Positions 8,040 to 16,114 of a stretch of DNA of 64,000 nt are shown piece by piece. Both the position numbers and the translations under genes were made by a program. Positions within the stretch are counted from its first letter, which is position 1, and each line of letters opens with the position of its first letter. The stretch lies in NCBI RefSeq assembly GCF_937898475.1, contig NZ_CALEJS010000029.1:1-64000 (forward strand). Reading direction: 5' to 3'. The notes beneath the pieces were generated by a model, which was not told the DNA's origin, searched no databases, and was given only the letters and a program-made list of their open reading frames with translations. Source of the DNA: an uncultured Chitinophaga sp. Lineage in GTDB: Bacteria; Bacteroidota; Bacteroidia; Chitinophagales; Chitinophagaceae.

Positions 8040-10424
8040 ATGCTACGCAACTATTTTAAGATCGCCCTGCGTAACCTGCAACGCAGAAAAGCATATACGC
8101 TGATCAACGTCCTCGGTCTTGCCCTGGGCTTTGCTTCCGCTATCCTGATCTTCAGTTTTGTAAAATACCATCTCAGCTTCGATACCTTCCATACAAAGAA
8201 AGACCGCATCTACCGCATTGTCACGGAAGATCATATGGAAAAGGTCTTCTACTATCCCGGTACCCCGCCGCCGGTTGGGAAAGCCTTCCGTAACGACTAT
8301 GCCTTTGCAGAAATAGTGTCCAGGGTTTATGTAATGGACTGGCAGCAGGTATCCCTTCCTTTTTCCGCCGGCAACCAGCGGTTCCTGGAGGAGCGGGGAG
8401 TGGCATTCGCAGAACCGGGTTTCTTTGATATACTCGATTTCCCATTGATAAAGGGAGACAGGAAAAATATCCTCAGCGCACCCAATACCGCCCTAATCAC
8501 CGAACGGCTGGCAAAGAAGTATTTCGGAACAGCAGAACCCCTGGGAAAGATCATCCGTGTTAATAACAACCAGGATTTCCGCATCACCGGTATCCTGGCC
8601 GACCTGCCCGCGAATACAGACCGCAGGCAGGAGATCTACCTTCCCTTCAGCAGCCTGAAAGACTATAACCGCTGGGCAGCCGGCGATCATGGCTGGGGCG
8701 GTGTAGCTTCCGATTTCCAGTGTTTCGTGCTGCTTAAACCAGGTGTCTCACCCGCTGCTGTTAACGCGGTGTTCCCGGCTTTCTCGCGCAAATACTATGA
8801 AGGCGACTATCAGCTGGAGTGGCAGTTCAAACTGCAGCCGCTGTCTGATATCCATTTCAATCCTGCATTTGATGGCAGGATGTCCAGGAAAAATTTATGG
8901 GCTTTATCCTTTATCGGTGTTATCCTGATCATCACGGCCGCTGTAAATTTCATTAACCTGGCTACGGCGCAGGCGCTGAACCGCGCCAGGGAGGTGGGCA
9001 TCCGCAAAACACTGGGCAGCCATCGCCAGCAGCTGTTCTGGCAGTTCATTGCCGAAACGGCGCTGATCAATGTAGTGGCCCTGCTGCTGGCCTTTGTATT
9101 GATCCCGCTGGCGCTTCCTTACCTGGGCGTATTGTTCGATATTCCCATCAGCATCCGCTTCTTCCGGGACGGGTACCTGTTGCTGTTCCTGCCACTGCTG
9201 CTGGTATTGGTGATCTTCCTCTCCGGCGCTTACCCCGGACTTGTCATCGCCGGTTTCCAGCCCGTACGGGCGCTGAAAGGGGCATTAACGCAGCAGCATG
9301 TAGGCGGCTTTTCCCTGAGAAGAGGGCTGGTCATTACCCAGTTCGTGATCTCGCAGCTGCTTATCATCGGCACCCTGGTGATCGTTTACCAGATGCGGTA
9401 TGTTAGCCAGGCCAACATGGGCTTCCGGCAGGACGCCATCGTGCTGTTGCCGCTTCCCTCCTCAGAGAAATCACAGATAAGCACCCTGCGCTCGGAACTT
9501 TCCAGGCTGCCGGGGGTGGAAAGCCTCACCTTCTGCAACCAGCCGCCCATAGGCGAGGGCGGCGGCCGCGAAATCGTATACGATACACGCACCCGGAGGG
9601 AGAATTACGATGTGGTGTTGAAAATGGCCGATGAGCATTACCTTTCCACCTTCGGTGTACCGCTGCTGGCGGGCCGTAATTTGTACCCTTCTGATACCAT
9701 CCGGGAGTTCCTGGTGAACGAGACGCTGGTTAAAAAACTCGGACTAAACAATATTGAAGAAGTGCTTGGCAAGAAAGCCATGATCAACGATGTGAACGGC
9801 CACATTGTAGGGGTGATCAAAGATTTTCACAATGCGTCATTGCACAGTCCCATCCGTCCATTGTCCATCTCCACAGAGATCAGGGCTTACCATCACTGTG
9901 CGGTGAAGGTTAATACAGCGGCGCTGCAGCGCACCCTGGCAGCGGTACAAAGAAGCTGGGAACAAATGTTCCCGGATAATATTTTCAGTGCTGAATTCCT
10001 GGATCAGCGCATTGCCGGCTCCTATAAAATGGATCAGCGCATCCGGCAGGTGATCCAGACCTTTACCATCGTAGTCATTTTTATTGCCTGCCTGGGTTTA
10101 TATGGCCTGGTATCGTTTATGGCTGCCCGTAAGACAAAGGAAGTGGGTGTTCGCAAAGTATTAGGCGCCAGTGTGCAGAGCATCCTCTGGCTGTTCGGTA
10201 AAGAGTTCATCCGCCTGCTGCTGGTGGCTTTTGTGATTGCCGCCCCGCTGGCCTGGTGGGTGATGAACAAGTGGCTGGAAACCTTTGCCTACCGTATTAG
10301 TCCGGGTGCGGGTATTTTTCTCCTGGCTATAGCTATTACATTGCTCATTGCCTGCCTGACGGTGGGATATAGTACGGTCAAAGCAGCGTTGATGAATCCT
10401 GTGAGGTCGCTCAGGTCGGAATAA
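8040..10424 (+). CDS. MacB/FtsX-family ABC transporter permease
   Basis: A 794-aa inner-membrane protein. I choose ATG 8040 because MLRNYFKIALRNLQRRKAYTLINVLGLALG is the standard N-terminus of this Bacteroidota family; an upstream ATG at 7992 adds an unconserved Cys/His-rich stretch. Order: TM1 (about 20-40), periplasmic MacB_PCD domain, FtsX block with three TM segments and EVGIRKTLGSHRQQLFWQF, a second periplasmic domain, and a second FtsX block with EVGVRKVLGASVQSILWLF. The ATPase partner is not adjacent, which is usual for these orphan permeases. Likely role is export or extrusion of a small molecule or lipid; the substrate is unknown. Its stop abuts the stop of the convergent neighbour. 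Confidence 0.9.
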   Translation: MLRNYFKIALRNLQRRKAYTLINVLGLALGFASAILIFSFVKYHLSFDTFHTKKDRIYRIVTEDHMEKVFYYPGTPPPVGKAFRNDYAFAEIVSRVYVMDWQQVSLPFSAGNQRFLEERGVAFAEPGFFDILDFPLIKGDRKNILSAPNTALITERLAKKYFGTAEPLGKIIRVNNNQDFRITGILADLPANTDRRQEIYLPFSSLKDYNRWAAGDHGWGGVASDFQCFVLLKPGVSPAAVNAVFPAFSRKYYEGDYQLEWQFKLQPLSDIHFNPAFDGRMSRKNLWALSFIGVILIITAAVNFINLATAQALNRAREVGIRKTLGSHRQQLFWQFIAETALINVVALLLAFVLIPLALPYLGVLFDIPISIRFFRDGYLLLFLPLLLVLVIFLSGAYPGLVIAGFQPVRALKGALTQQHVGGFSLRRGLVITQFVISQLLIIGTLVIVYQMRYVSQANMGFRQDAIVLLPLPSSEKSQISTLRSELSRLPGVESLTFCNQPPIGEGGGREIVYDTRTRRENYDVVLKMADEHYLSTFGVPLLAGRNLYPSDTIREFLVNETLVKKLGLNNIEEVLGKKAMINDVNGHIVGVIKDFHNASLHSPIRPLSISTEIRAYHHCAVKVNTAALQRTLAAVQRSWEQMFPDNIFSAEFLDQRIAGSYKMDQRIRQVIQTFTIVVIFIACLGLYGLVSFMAARKTKEVGVRKVLGASVQSILWLFGKEFIRLLLVAFVIAAPLAWWVMNKWLETFAYRISPGAGIFLLAIAITLLIACLTVGYSTVKAALMNPVRSLRSE

Positions 10425-11555
10425 CTATTTTTCTATTTTCCATTTACCGGCCATCATAGCGTTGGTTTTGTCCAGCAGATCGCTTGTTTTATAGCTGAGG
10501 AATGCGGATAACGCCTTTAAACGGGCTGCCCGTTTTACGTTGGCTACCGTTCTTGGGTTTCTATCTTTGTGCGCCTGTTCGGCTTGACTTCTGATTGCTG
10601 CAAGCGCTTCCGGTCCCTGACCCGGGTTTTCAAATTCTGCCTTGTTCACCTTCGTTGTACCGATTGCTTTGGCTTCTTCATTGATAAAGTTGTCGTACGA
10701 CGTGTCTCCATGACCTTCGGCTATATGTTCTCCATGCTCCTGGTCATTTGTAAGCCCCATTGCAGCCGCATATTGTCCTTTTGACAGTTCAAAGGCATCT
10801 TCTCTTCCGGGGCGAGGTATGCCGCCGAAAGCCTCATAAGCGCCCATTGCCGACAAGGCGGCCGTCTGCACTTCCACTATTTCGATTCCCATTCCACTTG
10901 TAAACCTTGCAAACTCATTCATCAGCACGGTTCCCAGTCCCAGTCCTTCCGGCTGCGCTTCAAAATGTCTCAGATCAATGGCGCCGTTTGCTACAACAAA
11001 TTCTATATTCCCGCTGATCCTGGGGTTCTCACTGCTGATTTCGAGATTATTTCCCCGCTTGACAATAGAGAAGGCGATTTCAGGCCTTGTTGCTGAAGTG
11101 TACATTTCTCCACCGGTTCTATAAGCGGCCGTTCTTATTTCAAGCTGTTCGTGGCTGATCAGGTTTTCAAGGTCGGGCAGCACGCCGCGTATACCCGCTA
11201 CCCTTTGGGTGGTATCTCCTACATGCCCGGCTTTCCATACGGCGATCAGTGACTGCATCTCATGGAGCAGATCCCAGCGGTTTTGCAAGGCACGGGTGGG
11301 CAGGATTTTATAATCATTTATCGCCCCCTTTATCTTTTTCCAGGTGCTGAAAAAGCCGGGTTCGTGCTGCAGTATAGTAGCTATTTTGGGCGATCTTGCC
11401 CAGTCCTGCGGGGTTCTTTGTACTACGGGAGTTGCGGTAGTGCTGTTATGCTGAAGTTGGACAGGCACCGCGGGCATGGATCTGCCGCCTGTGGCTGTGG
11501 TGTGCGCAGCGGCGCGGGAGGAGGTGCCGGTCTTTGGTTGTGCTTCATGGATCAT
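10425..11555 (-). CDS. Possible cargo/toxin protein with GNAT-like acetyltransferase core
   Basis: A 376-aa protein without signal peptide. The first 50 residues are disordered and rich in Thr/Ala/Gln (PVQLQHNSTTATPVVQR). That style is seen in Bacteroidota proteins associated with extracellular contractile injection systems, although the usual DUF4157 peptidase motif is absent. Residues about 155-250 resemble a GNAT fold: GLGLGTVLMNEFARF at 204-218 fits the acetyl-CoA-binding motif A, and AYEAFGG resembles the motif B FYEKxGF. The C-terminal 100 residues are charged and helical. No immunity gene or injection apparatus is visible nearby. The assignment as an effector is inference. Confidence 0.45.
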   Translation of the reverse strand: MIHEAQPKTGTSSRAAAHTTATGGRSMPAVPVQLQHNSTTATPVVQRTPQDWARSPKIATILQHEPGFFSTWKKIKGAINDYKILPTRALQNRWDLLHEMQSLIAVWKAGHVGDTTQRVAGIRGVLPDLENLISHEQLEIRTAAYRTGGEMYTSATRPEIAFSIVKRGNNLEISSENPRISGNIEFVVANGAIDLRHFEAQPEGLGLGTVLMNEFARFTSGMGIEIVEVQTAALSAMGAYEAFGGIPRPGREDAFELSKGQYAAAMGLTNDQEHGEHIAEGHGDTSYDNFINEEAKAIGTTKVNKAEFENPGQGPEALAAIRSQAEQAHKDRNPRTVANVKRAARLKALSAFLSYKTSDLLDKTNAMMAGKWKIEK

Positions 11556-11610
11556 AGAGGGATAGTTGTGGGATAAATATAGTGAAATTGCGGGAAATGA
11601 CTTTTAACCA

Positions 11611-12270
11611 TCACAGCACCACCAGGTTATTCTTCACCGCATACAACACCAAACCCACGCGGGTAGATACATTCAGTTTTTTAAACACTGCTTCCCGGTA
11701 ACCGTCTACCGTACGTTCGCTCACAAACATCTCTTTAGCTATTTCCTGGTAACTTTTTTCACTGCAGGCCTTGCGGATAAAATCCATTTCCCTGGCCGAC
11801 AGCTTCACAAATGTATTCAGTTGTGAATTTTCATTCACCAGCTGTGTGATGTTCCGCATCACGGTGCGCGTTACCTGGTCATTAAAGAAGAAGCCGCGGG
11901 AGAATACCTCGTCAAATGCCAGCTTCAGCTCTTCCGGTTCGGCATCCTTCAGCACATATCCCTTTGCGCCCTGCCGGATCATTTTGATGATGGCGATCTC
12001 CGATTCCATGGTGCTGAGCGCCAGTACATGGATTTCGGGGTGATGCCTTTGCAGCCATTCGGCTGTTTCATAACCATCCATACCCGGCATGGAGATATCC
12101 AGGAGGATGATATCCGGATGGCGTTGATATTTCAGGCGTTCAATCATTTCCCGTCCGTCGGCAGCTTCGAAGAGTACCTCATAGCGGGGAAAGAGGTTGA
12201 TCAATGCGCTCAATCCCTTGCGGAACATGGTATGATCATCAACAATGGCGATATATCGTGTATCAGGCAT
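11611..12270 (-). CDS. NarL/LuxR-type response regulator
   Basis: Receiver domain begins MPDTRYIAIVDDH (acidic pair) with the phospho-acceptor Asp in DIILLDISMPGMDGYE. The C-terminal HTH is of LuxR type (LSAREMDFIRKACSEKSYQEIAKEMFVSERTVDGYREAVFKKLNV). I prefer ATG at 12270 over 12279 because conserved REC sequence starts immediately after it. It overlaps the stop of the upstream kinase gene by 8 bases and ends the minus-strand regulatory operon 14074-11611. It should be phosphorylated by a HisKA_3 kinase, but its cognate kinase looks damaged. Confidence 0.88.
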   Translation of the reverse strand: MPDTRYIAIVDDHTMFRKGLSALINLFPRYEVLFEAADGREMIERLKYQRHPDIILLDISMPGMDGYETAEWLQRHHPEIHVLALSTMESEIAIIKMIRQGAKGYVLKDAEPEELKLAFDEVFSRGFFFNDQVTRTVMRNITQLVNENSQLNTFVKLSAREMDFIRKACSEKSYQEIAKEMFVSERTVDGYREAVFKKLNVSTRVGLVLYAVKNNLVVL

Positions 12271-12877
12271 ACGGTACATTTATCTTAATGGACGTTCCTT
12301 CTTCCGGCTGGCTGATGATGGTGGCGGCGCCTCCCATCAGGCGTGCCCTGTTGAGGATATTCTGCAGGCCGAGGCCCTCTTTATTTGTCAGTGCAGTTGC
12401 AACATTGAAGCCCTTTCCGTTATCGTGTATGTTAATCTGCAGCTGCTCCGGAAGGTATAGCATATCAATCTGCACCCGGGTAGCGGCAGCATGTTTCAGG
12501 ATGTTCAGGCTCCTGGCAATATTGCGCAGGGCAGTGAAGGCGGTGCCGATGGTGTCTTTTATTGCGTGCAGTTCTTCCTGCCCCCAGGTGGCCTGTTGTT
12601 CCATGATGTTCAGCTGTACTTTTGCGTAGCTGAGCAGCTGTCCTACGTTGTCGTGGATTTCCTGGCTCACGGCGTTGAGGGTTGCCTCCTGGATTTCGAG
12701 CCTGGACTGGAGCAGCTGTTTTTCAAAGGCGTCCTGTATCTGTTGTTTTTCCCTGGCCATCTGCAGTTTTTTGTTGTTGTAAGACCATATCATTACCAGG
12801 AAGAGAATGCCGATGAACAGCAATACAATGGTAATGGCTATGATGATAACAACGATCTGGCTTTGGGGATCCTGCAT
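12263..12877 (-). CDS. HisKA_3 sensor histidine kinase with internal deletion around the N-box
   Basis: A 204-aa protein: one TM segment (about 8-31), a coiled coil, the dimerisation/phosphoacceptor helix SQEIHDNVGQLLS (His74 or 75), then ATPase parts DNGKGF (G1 box, about 152-157) and GLGLQNILNRA (G2). At 121-130 the sequence runs ARSLNILKHA. In the family, ARSL is followed by about 50 residues and then an N-box such as QEALNNxxKHA. Here most of the N-box and the strands before it are missing in frame. Normal relatives are about 255 aa. It is probably unable to bind ATP properly. It overlaps the upstream membrane gene by 40 bases. Confidence 0.75.
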   Translation of the reverse strand: MQDPQSQIVVIIIAITIVLLFIGILFLVMIWSYNNKKLQMAREKQQIQDAFEKQLLQSRLEIQEATLNAVSQEIHDNVGQLLSYAKVQLNIMEQQATWGQEELHAIKDTIGTAFTALRNIARSLNILKHAAATRVQIDMLYLPEQLQINIHDNGKGFNVATALTNKEGLGLQNILNRARLMGGAATIISQPEEGTSIKINVPYA

Positions 12878-13515
12878 AAAATAAAGGCGTAACTATAACC
12901 CAGGTATAATATAAAATTGGGGAGGGGCATGATGGCCTTGTACAGGCTTTTACCTCCTAACATCACTTTGTGGTCCTGCATATATTGCTGCAGCCCGAGT
13001 ATTACCAGCGTGATCAGCGCAAAGAGCAGCAGGCCGGCGTTGACCCAGAAATAGGGGTCCTGCCACAGGTTTGGTCGTATGTCTTCCCGCAATGCCAGTC
13101 GTAATAGTATAAAGCAGGAGAGCACGATGGTAAGAATCTGTATCAATATTAAAGAAAAAGTATTGAATACAAAAGGACCCTGTAAAAACAGGTAATTGAG
13201 CAGTATCACCAGCATGCAAAGGAAGGCGATACCCCGGAAGGTGAGCCGCTCATTAGACCGCATACGGAGCATTTGTCCCATGAGGTAAAGCCGGAAGGGT
13301 GTTTCCAGTAACAGGTTCAGGTTATAGATGGCATGGTTGGATAACCACGGTATATAGCCAAGCGCACGGTAGTTGGCGCCGGTTACCTCTATGAGGTTCA
13401 CGATCACCAGCATGGGCAGAAAAGCGGATAATTTATATTTACAGAGCCCCTCGTAGCACAGGATGGCTACGAGGAGACTCAGGAATTGGGTGTATTGGTA
13501 CAGGTGTATATGCAT
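12838..13515 (-). CDS. Multi-pass membrane protein in kinase operon (225 aa)
   Basis: Six or seven hydrophobic segments (about residues 8-22, 30-48, 60-78, 95-112, 118-138, 155-178 and 195-215) with short loops and a basic C-terminus (CRIPKARSLL). No recognised family. It overlaps the histidine kinase start by 40 bases, lies 4 bases after the 184-aa gene, and so is co-transcribed. A polytopic membrane protein next to a kinase with a single TM segment may be its sensory partner; that is inferred from position only. Confidence 0.65.
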   Translation of the reverse strand: MHIHLYQYTQFLSLLVAILCYEGLCKYKLSAFLPMLVIVNLIEVTGANYRALGYIPWLSNHAIYNLNLLLETPFRLYLMGQMLRMRSNERLTFRGIAFLCMLVILLNYLFLQGPFVFNTFSLILIQILTIVLSCFILLRLALREDIRPNLWQDPYFWVNAGLLLFALITLVILGLQQYMQDHKVMLGGKSLYKAIMPLPNFILYLGYSYAFILCRIPKARSLLSS

Positions 13516-13519
13516 AGGG

Positions 13520-14074
13520 TCAGGGTTCTAATCCTCCGAGGTTGTAGGCTTTACCATCGCCCAGCAGCTGAAAGGCTTTTGAAATGTCTTTGAAATAGGG
13601 CATAATGAACAGGGATATCCTTTTTAATTTTGCTGCCCTGGCAGCTGGATCATTAGGAAAGTATTCCAGCAGGAATCGCTCTGTATACATTCCGCAGGCT
13701 ATTTTGAAGTTAATACCGGGGGCCTGCCTAAATTCTTTCAGGATCCATTCTTTTAACTTGAAGCCATCAAATTTTACGAAATAGGTGATATCCTGCCTTT
13801 CATCCACGCAGACAGGCAGGTCAAAGGGTATTGACTTCTCGATAATGCCGCGTTTGGCCATTTCAGCATTGTAATAACCAATACATTCCATGGCATCTGA
13901 AAACGCTACCTCCTGGCCGCCATCGTCACCATCCTGGAACATACTGGCATAAGCCTGTTCCCGTTCATACATCTGCATAAGTGATTCTACACCCATGTAA
14001 AGTTGCTGTTTCTGGGCATTAGTTAATGTAAGTGATGAAGAAATTTTAAGATTTGCAGTGTTGTTGTTTTCCAT
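13520..14074 (-). CDS. Unknown cytosolic protein, first gene of kinase operon (184 aa)
   Basis: Starts MENNNTANLKISSSLTLTNAQ and has no signal peptide or membrane segment. It is mixed alpha/beta and contains DGDDGGQE (acidic, about 48-55) and a Pro/Cys segment PFDLPVCVDERQDI. No family is recognised. It is preceded by a plausible Bacteroidota promoter at 14111-14142 and followed after 4 bases by the membrane protein, so it leads the four-gene regulatory operon. Confidence 0.55.
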   Translation of the reverse strand: MENNNTANLKISSSLTLTNAQKQQLYMGVESLMQMYEREQAYASMFQDGDDGGQEVAFSDAMECIGYYNAEMAKRGIIEKSIPFDLPVCVDERQDITYFVKFDGFKLKEWILKEFRQAPGINFKIACGMYTERFLLEYFPNDPAARAAKLKRISLFIMPYFKDISKAFQLLGDGKAYNLGGLEP

Positions 14075-14110
14075 GACATTTGATTTTGAGGTTAAAAATT
14101 AATGATGGGA

Positions 14111-14142
14111 TTAAGGTAAGGAAGCGCTTTATTGCGGACAAC
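14111..14142 (-). promoter_or_regulatory. Candidate promoter of the kinase operon
   Basis: Read on the minus strand: GTTG (plus 14139-14142), 20 bases, then TACCTTAA (plus 14111-14118). Spacing is ideal for the Bacteroidota TTTG/TAnnTTTG promoter, but the last two bases of the -7 box differ. Confidence 0.35.
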
Positions 14143-14296
14143 TATAGCATTGACAGGCCGGGAATTAATTGTTTGATATTCACGATATATGAAAATAAAT
14201 ATAAGGATAATAAACGGGGAAATCATCACCGCTTCCCTAAAAAACCCCCCTCTTTAATCCGGGATTTCCCTCCTTTTAGCCCTATGCCGTCTGCAT

Positions 14297-14304
14297 TAGT
14301 TTTG
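14297..14304 (+). promoter_or_regulatory. Bacteroidota -7 box in the 14075-14536 intergenic region
   Basis: TAGTTTTG fits TAnnTTTG exactly; a TTTT at 14274-14277 is the nearest -33 element (19-base spacing). It would start transcription near 14310, just before a 31-codon ORF and about 225 bases before the secreted protein at 14537. The rest of the 462-base intergenic stretch shows no clear structure. Confidence 0.4.
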
Positions 14305-14325
14305 TAAAACAAAATCATTCGTATC

Positions 14326-14421
14326 ATGAGTATCCGCTTCCGGGAATTACAGACGTACCGGGAAGATCTGACAACGGGTCCGGCGCTCACGACGAATTTA
14401 AGAAAGATCCCGGAAAAGTGA
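14326..14421 (+). CDS. Possible 31-aa leader or remnant peptide
   Basis: ATG to TGA encodes MSIRFRELQTYREDLTTG... ending RKIPEK. It begins 21 bases after the TAGTTTTG box, which is the main support. The composition is protein-like, but the length is too short for any family call. It may be the surviving start of a deleted gene. Confidence 0.25.
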   Translation: MSIRFRELQTYREDLTTGPALTTNLRKIPEK

Positions 14422-14536
14422 GCGTGGTATTTGAATGTCAACAGTGAATCCAATTTGCCACAACTAAAGACCCCCATATAGGCCATAACCTGATGGCTTA
14501 AGCGCAGCTTTGCATGTCCTTTTAAATACTACTATA

Positions 14537-15979
14537 ATGAAAAAGTTGTTTCTTCTGTTAAGCTTCTTTGCACTGTCCGCTGTGTCATATTCTCAACGAG
14601 CCCTTACGGCGTCAGATACTGCGCTGCTTGAAAGCTTATATCAAAACATGAGGGCTTATGAAAGTCAATTTTATTGCGGAGAGAAAGATTCCATAACTGG
14701 TAACAACGTGAAGGCAAGAGTGGTGGGTGATCCTGCCTTTGATAGTTTATACAACCTGGCAAGCTCGAGAATATTAACGAGCTCGCAGGATCTCATCAGA
14801 AATGGTAAGGCTGCTGCACTTGATTTCAACGAGTCTCTTAAAAGACTTACGATTAATTATACATGGAAGGAGAATGGAACATCCCGGATGTGGAATGCCG
14901 GTTTCATCGCTGAAGAAAGTAGTAAGAAACTATTTGAGTTATTTGGTAAAAAAGGGTGGAAGGAAGGCTTTAGCTTTAATTTTGGCGTAGCTGTTCCGAT
15001 ATGTGCCAGAACTATCCTGTTTTTATCTAAGGATTGTGATACGTTAAGGGAATTGCGAAGTAAACAATACCTGGTATTACTTCGTAATTACGCTAAAGTA
15101 TTGGCTACTGACAGATGTCAGATTGACGACATAAGAAAAAGAATACAGGCACTCCATAACTTCAACCTTAATATGCTGCTTTCTAATACCTCTACATATA
15201 AAGCTACGCCTGAAACGGTAACGGATGCCGAGTTAAAGTTGCTTGCATCGTGGGATATGCTTAGAAGTGCCAATACTGACAGCCTGACCCTGCTTAATAT
15301 CTATAGAAAAGAGATCGCCGATTTTGAGGTGACAATGTTCGACAAAGCCGGCTATAGGCTTCATTGGTTTAATTTCAACGTGTCAGGGGGGCTGAAACGG
15401 TTTACAATTTATGATACTGCCGTTGTAAGGCTGGCTTCAATTGATAAGAAGAACCTTCCACGATTTACGGTTACGGGCAGTTACAGTTTATTCCAGGAGG
15501 CTGCCAGAAATGACATCTTTTACTTTTCTTTTGAGACGGTTGTAGGAAATACCAACTACCTCGAAGAAATACAGCCTTTGGAAATTATGCAGCTCAAGTC
15601 CGGTTCTGCTCCCGACATTGTAAAGGAGGATTATGAAGCTTTAGTCGTGAAAGACTATGATAAGCTAAAGAAAGGGTACGCCTTCATCGCTCCTGGTTTC
15701 GTCATCAACTATTTTCCGGGAGCCATCGGGAAATTCAAACGATTTCTTGGTATTGAGATAGGAGGAAGCACCCGGTACAAAGTATTTGTTCCGGATGGTG
15801 TAAATGCCCGTAATGTTTTCAGTTGCAGAGGCGGATTACTATTTACTTTTGAACGGGATAAAGTTGCTAAAACAACTTTCGGTGTTATTGCTTCCCTGAC
15901 AGATATACCGTTTAAGGATGTTACCGTAAAAGACAGATTCGGGGTGAATATAAGAATAGGGGTGCCTTTTAATTATTAA
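14537..15979 (+). CDS. Secreted protein of unknown function (480 aa)
   Basis: I choose ATG 14537 because it opens a classical signal peptide (MKKLFLLLSFFALSAVSYSQ); the longer frame from 14510 would put nine residues ahead of it. The mature protein begins with helices, contains single cysteines (CGEKD, CARTI, KDCD, DRCQ) and changes to beta-rich sequence after about residue 270. The last 130 residues (GYAFIAPGFVINYF..., ending NIRIGVPFNY) have the alternating pattern and terminal aromatic residue of an outer-membrane barrel end. No family recognised. It stands alone between a divergent operon and a convergent one. Confidence 0.65.
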   Translation: MKKLFLLLSFFALSAVSYSQRALTASDTALLESLYQNMRAYESQFYCGEKDSITGNNVKARVVGDPAFDSLYNLASSRILTSSQDLIRNGKAAALDFNESLKRLTINYTWKENGTSRMWNAGFIAEESSKKLFELFGKKGWKEGFSFNFGVAVPICARTILFLSKDCDTLRELRSKQYLVLLRNYAKVLATDRCQIDDIRKRIQALHNFNLNMLLSNTSTYKATPETVTDAELKLLASWDMLRSANTDSLTLLNIYRKEIADFEVTMFDKAGYRLHWFNFNVSGGLKRFTIYDTAVVRLASIDKKNLPRFTVTGSYSLFQEAARNDIFYFSFETVVGNTNYLEEIQPLEIMQLKSGSAPDIVKEDYEALVVKDYDKLKKGYAFIAPGFVINYFPGAIGKFKRFLGIEIGGSTRYKVFVPDGVNARNVFSCRGGLLFTFERDKVAKTTFGVIASLTDIPFKDVTVKDRFGVNIRIGVPFNY

Positions 15980-16114
15980 CTGCAAGCGGTGATGCACAGG
16001 ATGCGCATTAACAATTTTCTCAACGCTGAATGGGTACTGGATTATACAATGCCGGGAGTGTATTAATTATCAGCTGTCTGTGTAAAAAATTTAAACGGGT
16101 AGTCCTCAATAACC

